Shown: positions 1-11,600 of the stretch, one piece after another | How positions within the stretch are numbered: position 1 is the first letter of the stretch | Layout: each line of letters opens with the position of its first letter | Origin: Trebouxia sp. TZW2008 | Lineage: Eukaryota; Chlorophyta; Trebouxiophyceae; Trebouxiales; Trebouxiaceae | Assembly (NCBI GenBank): GCA_002118135.1 | Contig: BDIU01000157.1 | Coordinates: 93,173 to 157,172 of the forward strand | Direction: 5' to 3' | Length of the DNA stretch: 64,000 nt | Translations under genes and position numbers: made by a program | The notes under the pieces: generated by a model | The model's input: the letters and a program-made list of their open reading frames with translations, nothing else | Told to the model about the DNA's origin: nothing | Databases searched by the model: none

Positions 1-180
1 CTTCCGCGTTGTTAAAGGGCTTACACTTGCAAGCAACAGGCTAGCACTCTTACGCATGCAAAGATATGGAGGTGGACTGCAGGCAATGCAGTCACGATTA
101 ATGTGGGGTCACTCATTGATGTGAGCGATCTTGCTCCAAAATGCAACTGTGAGGGCAAAGAGCTCCAACAGGTACACAGC

Positions 181-365
181 ACTGCCATGCAAAGACACTG
201 TGCAAACACTCTGCCATGCAAAGATGCTGTAAAAACACTCTGCCATGCAAAGATGCTGAACAAACATCCTGCCATGCAAAAACACCATGCAAAGATGCTG
301 AACAAACATTCTGCCATGCAAAACCACCATGCAAAAATACCATGCAAAGATACCATGCAAGCGTG
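181..365. repeat. CATGCAAA-based minisatellite
   Basis: The motif CATGCAAAGATGCTG followed by AACAAACA or TAAAAACA recurs, mixed with shorter CATGCAAAAA(C/T)ACC units. It reads open in several frames, so the Cys/His-rich ORFs here on both strands are translations of the repeat and not genes. The flanks out to about position 880 contain no recognisable gene. Confidence 0.8.
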
Positions 366-884
366 TCCGGCAGCACTGCGCTGTCTTGGACATACACAGT
401 TGCCACATGCCTGCCGCTGATCAGTGACTGTGAGGTTGTGCAGGCATGGAGGGAGATAACTAGCAGAATAGAATCAGCGATGCGTGACTTAGAGCAGAGA
501 TCACTGCCCAATCAATCTCAGATGTCCAGTGTGAGAAAAGAGGGCGAAAGTCCTACAGAAGTGGCTCCAAAGCTGCCCAGCAAAACAGACTCAGCAACAT
601 AGAACGTTGTCTAGATATAGTCATTGCTACATAGTGGCATGCGATCAGCCTTGTTGGCTGAAGCGTGTCTAATTTTTCTTCTTCGTCTCAACAAAGGCAA
701 GACATGAGTGCTACTCATCCTTGAACACAAAATGAAAGCTACTCATGCTTAAACACAAAATGATTACAGGCTTACATACCATATCATTACAATTCCTTTT
801 AATCATTGGCCCCATCTAAAACTCCTCTAGCACTCTCAATGCTATATCACGACGTCTGCGCATTTGCTGAAAAAGTGTTTTCAT

Positions 885-1815
885 CTAGGCCGTGGTATAC
901 CCACTGTTTTGATCGCTCACTCTGAACTCCACTTCTTCTAGACGTGGTAAAGTCACTAGCCTATTCAACGGGATCTTGAACTGGAAAGTCGATCCTAAAA
1001 TGAGTGTTTGCAGCATTTGTAGCTTAGACCAGTCCAGCCCAAAAGAAAGCAAGCCTAAATTGTTCGCTGCATACAAATGGGTCAAATTGCTAAGGACACT
1101 CAACATCAGTGGGAGTGTTGCCGACCGAACACCAAGGGTAGCTTGAATATGTTGAAGCGAGGGAAGTTGCGCAAGCCAGCCAACATTGAACGCAGAGCCT
1201 CTCCTGCTATAAAAGAACTCAAGCCTTTCCAAGCAACAAAGGCGTGACAAGCCTTCCGATATCTGTGCTGCTTCATGATCTAACAAAGATAATGTTTGCG
1301 AATCATCTACGGCTTGAATGCAGCTGGTATTGAGGCATTGCAACTCTTGCAATCTGGTGCAAGCACAGACTCCATCTTCATGGAGAGCCTCCAGATGAGC
1401 ATAGTTCACGCGTAGCTCTACCAACGACATGACGCATGATGCATCACTTGAGCACTGAGCTTGTGCCCCTAGCAGGCTCAGGTGTGTCAAGTGTTTTGCA
1501 CAATCAAGCGGTGCAAAACTGCCACGACTCAAGCAAAGTCTTGCCAAACACGGCAGTGCCTCAAGTGCTGCGAGACTGAAAGGCGCAGTTTCTCGTCCCT
1601 TGTTCAAGTCCAAGGCGCAGGTGACAAGCGAGCTGAATGGCTGTAGCAACAGCAAGGTTGTGTCTGGCAGTTGAGCAACCGCTGGTGCGCCGGGGGACAT
1701 TGGCATTGCATAGAATGCTTGCAGGGCAGAAGCATTGTTCTGACACTGATAAGAATGCAAAGCTGTCAATGTTGCTTCAATCAAAGGGTTGCCTGCTGAA
1801 GAGACCAGTCTTGAA
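885..1815 (-). CDS. Leucine-rich-repeat protein, 3' exon
   Basis: This long open frame ends with TAG at 885. It contains about eight irregular LRR units of the form LxxLxxLxL(x)N or C; examples are CLARLCLSRG, HLTHLSLLG, SLQHIQATLG, NLTHLYAANN and MLQTLILG. It probably opens at a splice acceptor (TTACAG on the minus strand, just above 1815), because an in-frame stop lies directly upstream. Further upstream, at roughly 1840-1950 in another frame, is a stretch reading HLRQVCKMFDSIFKSNPHF, which resembles the second half of an F-box helix region. An F-box/LRR gene with an unplaced intron, or one broken by a frameshift, is therefore plausible. LRRs of this type mediate protein binding. No partner is evident. 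Confidence 0.6.
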
Positions 1816-1989
1816 CTGTAAGATCACGCCTCAAGCACAAAACAGACTCAAAGTGTGGATTGCTTTTGAAAATGCTGTCAAACATTTTGCAAACTTGTCG
1901 CAGATGGTAAAAATACTGCACGTCCTTGTGGAAGGTCATCCAGTTCCGGAGAGGGGCGCCCCGTCTCGTCTCTTGATCTTGCCATTGCT

Positions 1990-2832
1990 AGTATAGCCGA
2001 CCACAGCCCCCTGTCCAATCGTGACCAGTCGGCTTCAGGATTGACATAATGCATCTGCCTTCTGCCTGGTGCACTGCTGAGTCGTCAGACTAGACACGAT
2101 CCCTGTACACACACGGAGTGATAGATGGAGTTTGTGGAGTCGATTGGTGACCTGGAGTGACATCTGCCTTAGAACTTAGTCTAGCATTTAGGATAGACAA
2201 GAGCCCAAGTCGTTGCAGGAGACTGTCACGACGTCGTCGACCATGGGCCGTATACGTGGTGAACGAAAGTTGGGCCAGACACACTGTACGGGCACTTCGA
2301 TTGATCACGAAAAGCACGCCAAGATGGGTGTTATTGTAGGGAATTCAACTTATCACTGCTAGCATGTCAGCTGTGCGCCATGCTGATATCTCTTGGGGTT
2401 GCGCTGTGTGAAGTCATCAAGCTCGCTCTGCAAGACATGATAGGGATTTTGGGGGGTACAGGCGGTGTAGAAGGGGGGTCAAAGCGGGGCCATTCCCACG
2501 GAAGCTTTTATACCTTGGGCAGAAGAGTGTCCCAGTGAAGCTTTGCGCAACGTCTAGCGCATGCACATACGTGGGAGTGACACGCATGTATATTTCAGTC
2601 ACTTGCTACCGGTATACATACTATGTTGTACTATGATACTCATAATATACAAATGACATAACTTTGCTTTCCTTGTTGTGATGCACTCAGTCTGGTACAT
2701 ACTTCAGACATGAAGCGATGTGTAGACGGTCTTCAACTATCATTTAACCACTACACAAGCAGGACATGATGCAAAATACCTAGCCTACAACAGTGTCACC
2801 TAGTTCAGGCTCTACTGCGACACCAGCGAGAA
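1990..2832. other. No gene recognised
   Basis: Only short unconvincing ORFs on both strands. No splice-consistent exon chain, RNA gene or repeat array was seen. Confidence 0.4.
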
Positions 2833-3135
2833 TCAATTTTCATCGTGCGTGAAGTGCGTTCTATACGTGCCTGAATGCTGCGGATCATACTGATATGACA
2901 CAGAATGACTTGGCCTGTAGTCCCTGTGGCCTTGTAACCGTTGGGTATGCCATTGATTTGGCACTGCGTCACTGCCTGGGCTGCATAACCATGCTATGAG
3001 TCGCCAGGTCAGCCATAGTGTGAACATAGTGATGCTGATCCAAAGAAGGGTCTGCCTCTCAGCAAGTGGGCGCAAGTTGATTTTGTAGCCTCTGTTCCTC
3101 AAACAGAGCAGGATGTCCTGCACATGCAGTATCAT
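2833..3135 (-). CDS. Hypothetical small membrane protein
   Basis: An ORF of 100 codons from an ATG at 3135. After a basic N-terminal third it has one strong hydrophobic segment (LLWISITMFTLWLTW and following residues), then a polar tail rich in Ser, His, Tyr and Arg. The layout suits a single-pass membrane protein, but there is no family match, and a random ORF or one exon of a larger gene cannot be excluded. Confidence 0.25.
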   Translation of the reverse strand: MILHVQDILLCLRNRGYKINLRPLAERQTLLWISITMFTLWLTWRLIAWLCSPGSDAVPNQWHTQRLQGHRDYRPSHSVSYQYDPQHSGTYRTHFTHDEN

Positions 3136-3513
3136 TGTGTTTATTCGCACGGGTCATTGCACAGGTGTGACCATACGTCCCAATCCCTGACAAAAGCATG
3201 ACTAAATGCTGTGACTAACCATAGCCGACAGGCTAAGATCTGCACTACCAATTACTGGTGTACACTCTACACCTCCTGCTTGTGCTTGTAAGCTCTCTCT
3301 TGCGCTCTCACTTGCATTCTCGCGCGCTGTACGTCCGCATGTCGTTACAACAGGTCATTTCATTGCTTACAGCTTCAGCAGTGTTAAGCAGCATGCTGGC
3401 TCTGGCTGTTGACAGATGAGAACAGCTGATCTGCAGTTTGCTCCCAATGCCTTCAGAATTTGACACATCACCAGCAGTTTTGTGTGGGGCTGCCAGCTAC
3501 CAGAATGCACATA

Positions 3514-3687
3514 CAGTAATCCCTCTTTGTGAGGACACTTGATGTAAGGACGACCCTGATGTAGGGACAGCGCCGTTGGTGACCAAGTACTGCATTTTAA
3601 CTGCGGTGGTCCCTCTGAGTAAGGACAACTTGATGTAAGGACAAATTTCTTGGTAACCAAATCACTTGACACATAGAGAATTTACTG
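3514..3687. mobile_element. MITE copy 1, TA target, CAGTAA ends
   Basis: A 174-bp element starting CAGTAATCCCTCTTTGT and ending with its imperfect inverse (ACATAGAGAATTTACTG). It is flanked on both sides by TA. The interior has repeated TGTAAGGAC(A/G)A and TTGGT(A/G)ACCAA words, which recur in the related copies near 22.1, 50.3 and 56.7 kb. There is no coding capacity. The TA duplication and CAGT termini are those expected of a Tc1/mariner/pogo-type non-autonomous element. Confidence 0.7.
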
Positions 3688-3888
3688 TACAGGCGCCACT
3701 TGGCTGCAGTGTATATGTCTGGCAGGTCAAGCTGACACGCAACTGAACAGTGTTTTCATCTTCACTCACTGATCTGCGATTCTCTTGACCAGAACAAGAG
3801 GTCAGAACTCCTAAACAGAAGTTCCAGCCGTTTTATCCTGCTGGGCGGGCCAAAATATGAGGAAAAGCAAGATCATGCTGGCCCAAAA

Positions 3889-4147
3889 GCAAGAGATTGA
3901 CCCACACCTGAAAGGAGATTTCACCCGTTTCACCCTGTCAAGGAGGTTGGTCTAACCGCAGCTGGCTGTTGAGCCATTCTGCCAGCAGCAGCACCAGCCA
4001 CTGAGTCAAGCATGAAAGATTTCAGTCAGTGCAAAACTACGCTTGTTGCCAAGCAAGAGCTGGAATTGCACCTGAAAGGCGTTTTCACCCATTTCACCCT
4101 GCCGAGGAGGTTGGTCTAGCTTCAGCTGGCTGTTGAGCCATTCAGAC
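3889..4147. repeat. Two direct repeats of ~95 bp
   Basis: The segments at about 3889-3983 and 4053-4147 share CAAGAG, CACCTGAAAGG, TTTCACCC(G/A)TTTCACCCTG and GAGGTTGGTCTA, and then TTGAGCCATTC. The spacing is about 164 bp. The second copy runs into the next repeat array. Confidence 0.7.
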
Positions 4148-4149
4148 AG

Positions 4150-4815
4150 GAATACCAACCACCTGACCAGAAAGCCCACCTCCCTGGACATGACTGGCCT
4201 GTGCATGGGGTCCCCCTTGAACTGTAGCTGCTCTATTCTGCCCTTCTTCACAGTCTGCACAAATGGGCAATACAGCTGTATGATGACCATTCCAACGCTG
4301 AATGGTGCTAGTCTGTCCTTCTTCACAGTCTGCATGAACACTCAGCATAGCTTGGTGTTCATTGAGCTGTCTGACCACAAACCCCACCTCCCTGGCTGTC
4401 TATTTTGTGCATGGGGTCCCCTTGAACTGTAGCTGCTCTATTTTGCCCTTCTTCACAGTCTGCACAAGTGGGCAATACAGCTTTATGATGACCGTTTCAG
4501 TGCTCAATGATGCTACTCTGCCTTGGGTCGCCTTTGACCTGCAGCTGTTTCGTTCTGCCCTTCTTCACAGTCTGCATGAACACTCAGCATAGCTTGGTTT
4601 TCATCGAGCCGCCTGGCCTGAAAGCCCACCTCCCTGGACATGACTGGCCTGTGCATGTGGTCCCCCTTGAACTGTAGCTGCTCTTCTCTGCCCTTCTTCA
4701 CAATCGCACAAATGGGCAATACAGCGTTATTGACCGTTCCAACGCTCAATGGTACTAGTCTGCCTTGGGTTCCCTTTGACCTGCATCTGTTTTGTTCTGC
4801 CCTTCTAGACAGGCA
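4150..4815. repeat. Tandem repeat, ~247-bp unit, three copies
   Basis: Copies of TTGAACTGTAGCTGCTCT followed by CTGCCCTTCTTCACA start near 4217, 4422 and 4669. The first unit is about 42 bp shorter because it lacks the CTTGGGTCGCCTTTGACCTG piece present in the others. ORFs on both strands are by-products of this array. Confidence 0.75.
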
Positions 4816-5335
4816 ATGTCTGCGATACTGAAAACACTGGCTTACATGTTTTGGTGACTGCAATACAAGGTCACTCAAGATGCATGTAAAGTTTGCACTC
4901 AAAATGTGAAAGGCAGAAAGCTGTTTCTCAGGAGCATGACCCACATGCACCTGTTGCAGCACGACCCGCATTGTTCAAAGGCCACGGCTGATCAGAGCCA
5001 CTTGACTGCTTTGCATCGGCAGACGTATTGATGCAGGAGTCTGAGCGTTGGTTTGAAGTGTGGCAGCATGGAGTGGAAGCATCCCCTTTACATTGTGACA
5101 TTGACACCAACAATACAAACATTGCTGTGAGACAGGCAGGTGCAGAACAGGTCCATAGCAGTACGCAGGGCAGCTGAGTCTCAACAACAAGCATGTGAGT
5201 ATGGCTCTCTGTATATACATAGCAGGATCACCTGACCGGGATAGCAAGCATGCACATGGTCCTGACAGACAGTCATACATTGGCACTACCAGCGTGACTG
5301 GCAGGGTCACTGAAGCTCGAAGTCATTGAACCTCA

Positions 5336-5427
5336 CTATGAAGCATGTATAGGAAGCATATGTAGGAAGCATGCATAGGCAGCATGTATAGGCAGCATGT
5401 ATAGGAAGCATGTAAAAGGAAGCATGT
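5336..5427. repeat. 13-bp minisatellite (GGAAGCATGTATA)
   Basis: About seven head-to-tail units of GG(A/C)AGCATGTATA with single-base variants and one three-base insertion. It lies just downstream of the proposed 3' end of the SMPD4-like gene. Confidence 0.8.
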
Positions 5428-5662
5428 AAGTGATGCACGGTGCCACTTTGACATTACCGGCATGACTGGCAGGGGCTGGGTGGGTTGGGGGGCATGCTGG
5501 TCCCCGCCCTGCCCCAGCTGCTCCATAGGCAGCCACCCCTCAGCACACTCTTGCACCTGAAAGCAGTAGCAGATGTCAATGCCGTCGTGCCTTTAAGGTA
5601 CCATGAAAGGATTCACACCTTTAGGAGGGCGCGTTCTCAACCAGTCATCAAGACCAGCAGGC

Positions 5663-8600
5663 TCAGGTGCATTTGTGCCTGGTCAAGGCCCTGTTGTCTG
5701 ACAAAAGCCTTGGGCGGGTTGGCATCCAGATCTTTGCACAATCAAGTACGCATCAGCTTGATGTTCCTGACAGTGAACAAGTCTCGCTTACCTGTCTGAC
5801 AGCATCTTCATGGGCACCTGCTGCCCTTGTGAGGATGTGGCGCACTTGGGCAGCGCCTCCGCTGTCTCCTCTGCTGAACAGCATAAACTGAGGTGGCTCC
5901 TGCAAGCGCAGACACTCAAAAGGTTCACGCAACAATGTCTTCCTCAAAAAATAGAGAAGCAAGCCTCTTCCCTCTTGGTGATAAGAGAGACACATCCAAG
6001 TGGTGAACCCTAGGACAATAGATGACTCCTGCATGCAACAGACAGCCACTCACGGTCCCCTCTGCTGAACAGCACAACCTGGAGCGGCTCCTGCAAAAGC
6101 AACCAGCGCATACCGTCAATACATGCGACTCCTGTGAGCGCAAACAGTCATCACTGAGGACTGTCAACATAAGGTGGCCTTTGCAGGTACCGAAGGCTGT
6201 CTCAAAAGATGGACAGGTGATGATCAAGGTGCTATGTGTTGTCTTGCAGATCCATCCTAACTTTGAATGTGGCTCTTCAGCGTTCAAGGTTAGCAGCACT
6301 GAACTTACAGCTGATGAGGTGTCTCCAAAGGTGGCAGTTGCGCCCGCCTCAAAAGGCTGGGCTTGACTCTGGATTGAGGACAAGACTCAGGTTTCTGACC
6401 ACTGACTGTCAAATTGCGTGCCCAGTAATCAGTCTCTCAGCAACTTTGGTGTGTCCCTGTACATGTGTGAAGTTCAGAAACAGCAAAAGCCTTGCAGCGG
6501 GCGTGGTGCGAGTATTTCTGACAGCAGCAGCGGCACCAGCTTCAAAGGCCTATGCACCTAGGGCTGCGTTTCTAAGCAGTACTGTACGTTGTCACCTTTA
6601 GCAGTAAGTCAATCAGCAGATTTGCGTGTTGATTATGAATGGAAACTTCGAAAACAGCATGGGCCTTACAGCAGGCGTGGTGCGGGCATCTCTGACTGTG
6701 GCAGTGGCACCAGCTTCAAAGGCCTGGGCTTGACTCTGAATCCAGGGCAGCACATCAGCGTGCGGGCCGTCAAGGCGACTGCGGCTGTGCTCCCTGGCTT
6801 TCATGTACTCCTCCTCTACTGTCCTCAGTAGGTTGCACAGCTCTGGGGCGGACTTGAACACTACCAGGACCTGCAGCGCAGGACTTGCATTGAAGCTTTC
6901 AGTGGAGGCAGCTCAATGCTCCTGTACGCACCTAGCAGGATCATGGAAGCTCACTATCAAGCGGCTCAATAATGATGAGTGATGCCAAATGCTCACCCTG
7001 GCAAGATTATGTGAAGATGAGGTGGCCATGGAACTGTCAGTCTGCAAAGATTCAGACGAGGCATATTTTGCAATTGATAAGCAGTAGAGTAAGCTGGCCT
7101 TGGACGTCATGAGTTTGAGGCGCTTCACTGCTTCTGTATGCACTTAACAGTGTCATGAAATTCCACTGGCAGGCATGTCAATGGTGATGATGATGTTGAT
7201 GATGAACGATGTTGGCTGCTCACCCTGGCAAGGTCTTGTAGGGTTGATGTGGCCTTGGTGCTGACTCTGGACTTGAGCAGCCCGAGCAGCAGGGGCAACA
7301 GCAATGTGTAGAAGGGCAGGCTGGCCAGCACATGTCCCTCCCACTGTCCCAATTGGAGTTGAGGCGCTGGGGCTGCCTGCCTCTCACTGCATGCACACAG
7401 ATTGGTGATTCACTGGTTGTTGACTGGCTCAACTTAATTTTGGAGCAAAGCGTGCTGCCAGAGCCATTTGCACTGCCCCAACTGCACCTGCAGTGCTGAC
7501 AATGTCTGCCTTTTGCTGCATGCATACAGAGCGGTTTTATTTCGTGGTGGAGTCTGCTACACTAAGTGACCATACTTATGCGATGGCCCTAGATTTGAGC
7601 AGGCCAAGCAGCAGGGGCAACAGTAGCTTGTGGAAGGGCAGGCTGGCCAGCACATGCCCCTCCCACTGCCCCAGGTGAAACTGTGGCGCTGGCACTGCCT
7701 GCTTCTCACTGCATGCGTAAAGACAATGGTTCCATGCTCTTGTTATGAATATCAAGAAGAGCTACTGCTGTTGCTACAGCTGCAATCCAGGTGCTGAGGT
7801 TGACGAGATTGCCCTGAGCCTTCAGATAGCATTGATGGCAGCTTGGCAGCACCTTCTGGCCGTTGAACCAATGGGGTCACAACTATGTTTTCACCTTTTG
7901 CGGGACAACATTGAGTATGCATACATCTTGGCTGCCTGGCCATGTTAATCAGGCAGCAAGCTTTTGCAGGCACTCAGGAGGCAGCAGCTATACATCAGGC
8001 ACCACCACCACTTTTGAAACCCTGGCTCATCTGGTCAGACACAGGTCTCATAAGCCTTCAATCAATCACCCATCACAAGCAAGCTGTAAAGGGGACAGGC
8101 GACAGGCACCTGGCAGCAGCAGGCTACGTGTCGCCCAGCACCCTGTGCACCAAGCCTTCCATGTTGTGCAGTTGGCGTGTCAGAGGAATTATTGCGTTAG
8201 CATTGCTGGATCCTGCCTGCTTTACTGGCTCTGGCTTTGTGCATGCATGCGAGGTTACCCTTCAATTGGGGAGACAGCAGGTACCTGGCAGCAGCAGGCT
8301 GCTTGTCGCCTAGCACTCTGTGCACCAAGCCTTCCATGTTGTGCAGCTGGCGTGTCAGAGGAACTGTTGCGCTAGCATTGCTGGACCCAGCTTGCTTCAC
8401 TGGCTCTGGTACTGTGGCAACTCCCCTGCATAGGTAACAACTGTCTGCACTCTGGAGTTGAGCAGCTGACGCGTCAGAGGCAAGTGAGGCACCAGAATTA
8501 CCAGACACAGCCTGCTTCACCGGCTCTGGCCCTGTGGCCGCTCCACTGCATATGCAGCAGCCATCTGCATCTCACGGGGGTGACACCGGTAAAGGCACGG

Positions 8601-11600
8601 TTTGTCTGAATGCCTCAACAGATAGACATAGTGCTTGATACACATCGTTGCAAGGGTCCAAAATGTACAGCAGATCAAGTGTGAGTGACAAGTGTGTCTT
8701 TCTCGTTCTCTGATACAGGAAAACGAGCATCACTTGACATACGCACAACATCTGTAGTCATTGTATGGACAGCCTCAGCAGTTGTCAGCATGTGTCTAAG
8801 TCTGCTTGTGGACTTCTGTCTGATCAGTGCCCACACTCTATCAATGGTAGACGCTGAACACTGATGCCAAGATAGCTGGCGTTCAGCTTTTCAGAGCCTG
8901 GATGTCATGAGGGGAAGTGATGGAGAGGACTGACCAAGGGGCAATGTAGGCAAGGTAGAGGGTGATGAGGGGCCCAACAGAGCGCTGCTCTGGCCACTTG
9001 GTGATGGCTCGCCTCATGAACTGGTACAGCCTTTTGGCAAAGCTCTGCATGGCAGCAAGCATGTTGAGCAAGGGCTCTTTTGTGTAGACAGGATTGGTCA
9101 AAGCTAGTGTTGGATTGTGTGTGTCTCCCAAATTGTTGGCGAGACTGACCAGGGGCGCTGACCAGGGGGCAATGTAAGCAAGGTAGAGGGTGATGAGGAG
9201 CTCAACAGAGCGCTGCTCCGGCCACTTGGTGATGGCTCGCCTCATGAAGCGGTACAGCCTTTTGGCAAAGCTCTGTAAGGCAGCAAGCATTTTGGGCAAG
9301 GGCCTTTTTTTGGGTAGTCAGCATCAATGCAGCTAAGCGTTGGATGTGTGTGTCTCTCAAACCCTGTCTTGCCAGGGGAACTGACCAGGAGCGAATGCAG
9401 GCGAGGTAGAGGGTGATGAGGAGTCCAACAGACCGCTGCTCAGGCCATTTGGCGATGGCTCGCCTCATGAACCAATACAGCCTCTGAGCAAAGGTCTGCA
9501 AGCCAACCAACTGTTTGCCAAGCCTCTCATGTACAGTACATGCTGCATTGCAGCTTCAACATAGCACAGTCTCCAGAAGCTAAGCTACAAGGGCAGGGGT
9601 TAACCTATTTGACCAAGCTCAGCCACTGTCTTGATGATTATAGCACGGCCAGTGATGAAAACAGGCGCTACCACATCGTGCAGCAGGAAAGCTAGCTGTG
9701 TGCGGCATCCATATCATATCATATCATATCATATCATATCACAGGACTTGCGCAGTGCATCCATTTGCACTGAGCTGAATGGGTAGGGCCTTCTGGCCAA
9801 CATGACTGTGGTCACATTGCTAGCGCGGAAAAAACAGCAGAATCGATGTTGATCATGGCTCTGTCTAGCATGCGTGGTGTGTGCCATGCGTACATACCAT
9901 AGGTCTGATGGTGTGCAGTTACCTGGACAGGTAGCTGTGTGGGGGGGGGGGGGCGCCAGGTGGGGGGGNNGTGGGTGGGGGGGGGGGGGCGCCAGCTGGG
10001 AGGGCGGCAGCCAACGCAGAGTCACTTTGGGAATCAGCAGTTATGACCCTGTCTAGCATTGTTGCTACTGTGCGCAGCACCTACATATATAATAGCATTG
10101 ACACAATAACCTCACTATACTGACCTGGAAGGGTGGCTGGCCAGCTGCCATCAGGCGAGGGGGCCCAGGCTGTGGTGGGGTCCCTAGCTGGGGTAACTGG
10201 GAGGGCGGCAACCAAGACCGGGCTGTTGCCTGTGCCCACCTAGGTGGCTGCCTTGTCTTATCGCCCTCATGTACAGCCACAGTGTATCTCACCAACTCCT
10301 GCAATGCAGCAATATGGTTATGAACTGCAGCCATGACTGTAATTTAGCGACACATTGCGTAAAGGAGGATATGACTACATGACTGACAACAGGAGTTACC
10401 AAGCAATGGATGTCATGTCAAGGCAGCTTGGGGGTAAAGTCACTGTACCTTTTTTGGTTTTTTATAAATTTTGGTCTTTGCCCTGATCTGGTGCCAAATT
10501 CATCAAATCATCAAACGTGGGCAAACACCACATGACCAATTACTGGCAATAGGTGCCAAGAATGGCTATAGGTTTTTTCGTCATTCCTTTTCCAAGAATG
10601 CCTTGCGTTTGGTAACTTTGTCTGTGCCAGACCACAGACCTGCAGTGCCTGCCAAAAGGAGACTAGAGCGTGCTTCATAAGGCAGAGTGAGTGCCAGCTA
10701 ATCCTGCTTTGGGTTCTGCAGATACAAGTCCTCCCCAAATTGATCGGCTGAGTTCTGCCAAGTGTGAGGAGATACCACGCGCCCGCACATTGGTGCCAAC
10801 AATACCTGGAGTCTGGTGAGTGTAGATTCATTGTCCCACACACCTGTAGTGCTTGTAGAAGGTCAACAGTGGAAACCTCATAGGGCAGGGTGGGTGCCAA
10901 TGGGTCCTGCTTTGGGTTCTTCAGATCCTCCCGAGTGTTGATTGGCTAAAGTCTGTCAAGCATGGGCAGATACCACAGTGCCAAACACCGGGAATTGGTG
11001 CGAAATATGACCATGATCTGGCAAGTATAGGCTGAAGTCACACACCTGTAGAGTTTGTATGAGGTCACCAGTGGGTGCCTCGCAGGGCAGGGCGGGTGCC
11101 AGCCAGTCCTGCTTGGGGCAAAATCAAGGTCCCTCTTTCCCCTCCAAATTGATCAACTAAATTATGTCAAGTGTTGGCAGATGCCACATACCCTGCTCGT
11201 TGGTGAGCATAGATGGAGTCTGGCAACTGAGATCACTCACCTGCAGAGCTTGTAGGAGGTCACCAGTGGGTGCCTCATAGGGCAGGGTGGGTGCCAAACG
11301 GTCTTGCTTTGGGTTCTTCAGGAACAGGTCCTCGCCGTCAGTCAGCCAGAACTCAGTCAGGATGCTGAACAACAGCTCGCCACGGCTTGGCTGGCCTGCT
11401 TTGCCTGCACCCAGAATGCAGTCATGAGTATGAAGCAGGTGATGAATGCCCACATCTTTTGTTGATTGACGCGATCATCGATGTTTTCCTTGAAGCCAGT
11501 AGAAAGATTGTCAATGCCAACAATCTCACACTCAGGTTGATTTTCTAAAATCCAAGAAGAAAAGTTCGATCCAAGCATGCCAGCGATTCCTGTCACCAGA

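Noticed and set aside
21..511. Overlapping Cys/His-rich ORFs on both strands
   Set aside because: They are translations of a short tandem repeat and use non-ATG starts.
4006..4971. Several 80-150-codon ORFs on both strands
   Set aside because: Products of the ~247-bp and ~95-bp repeats.
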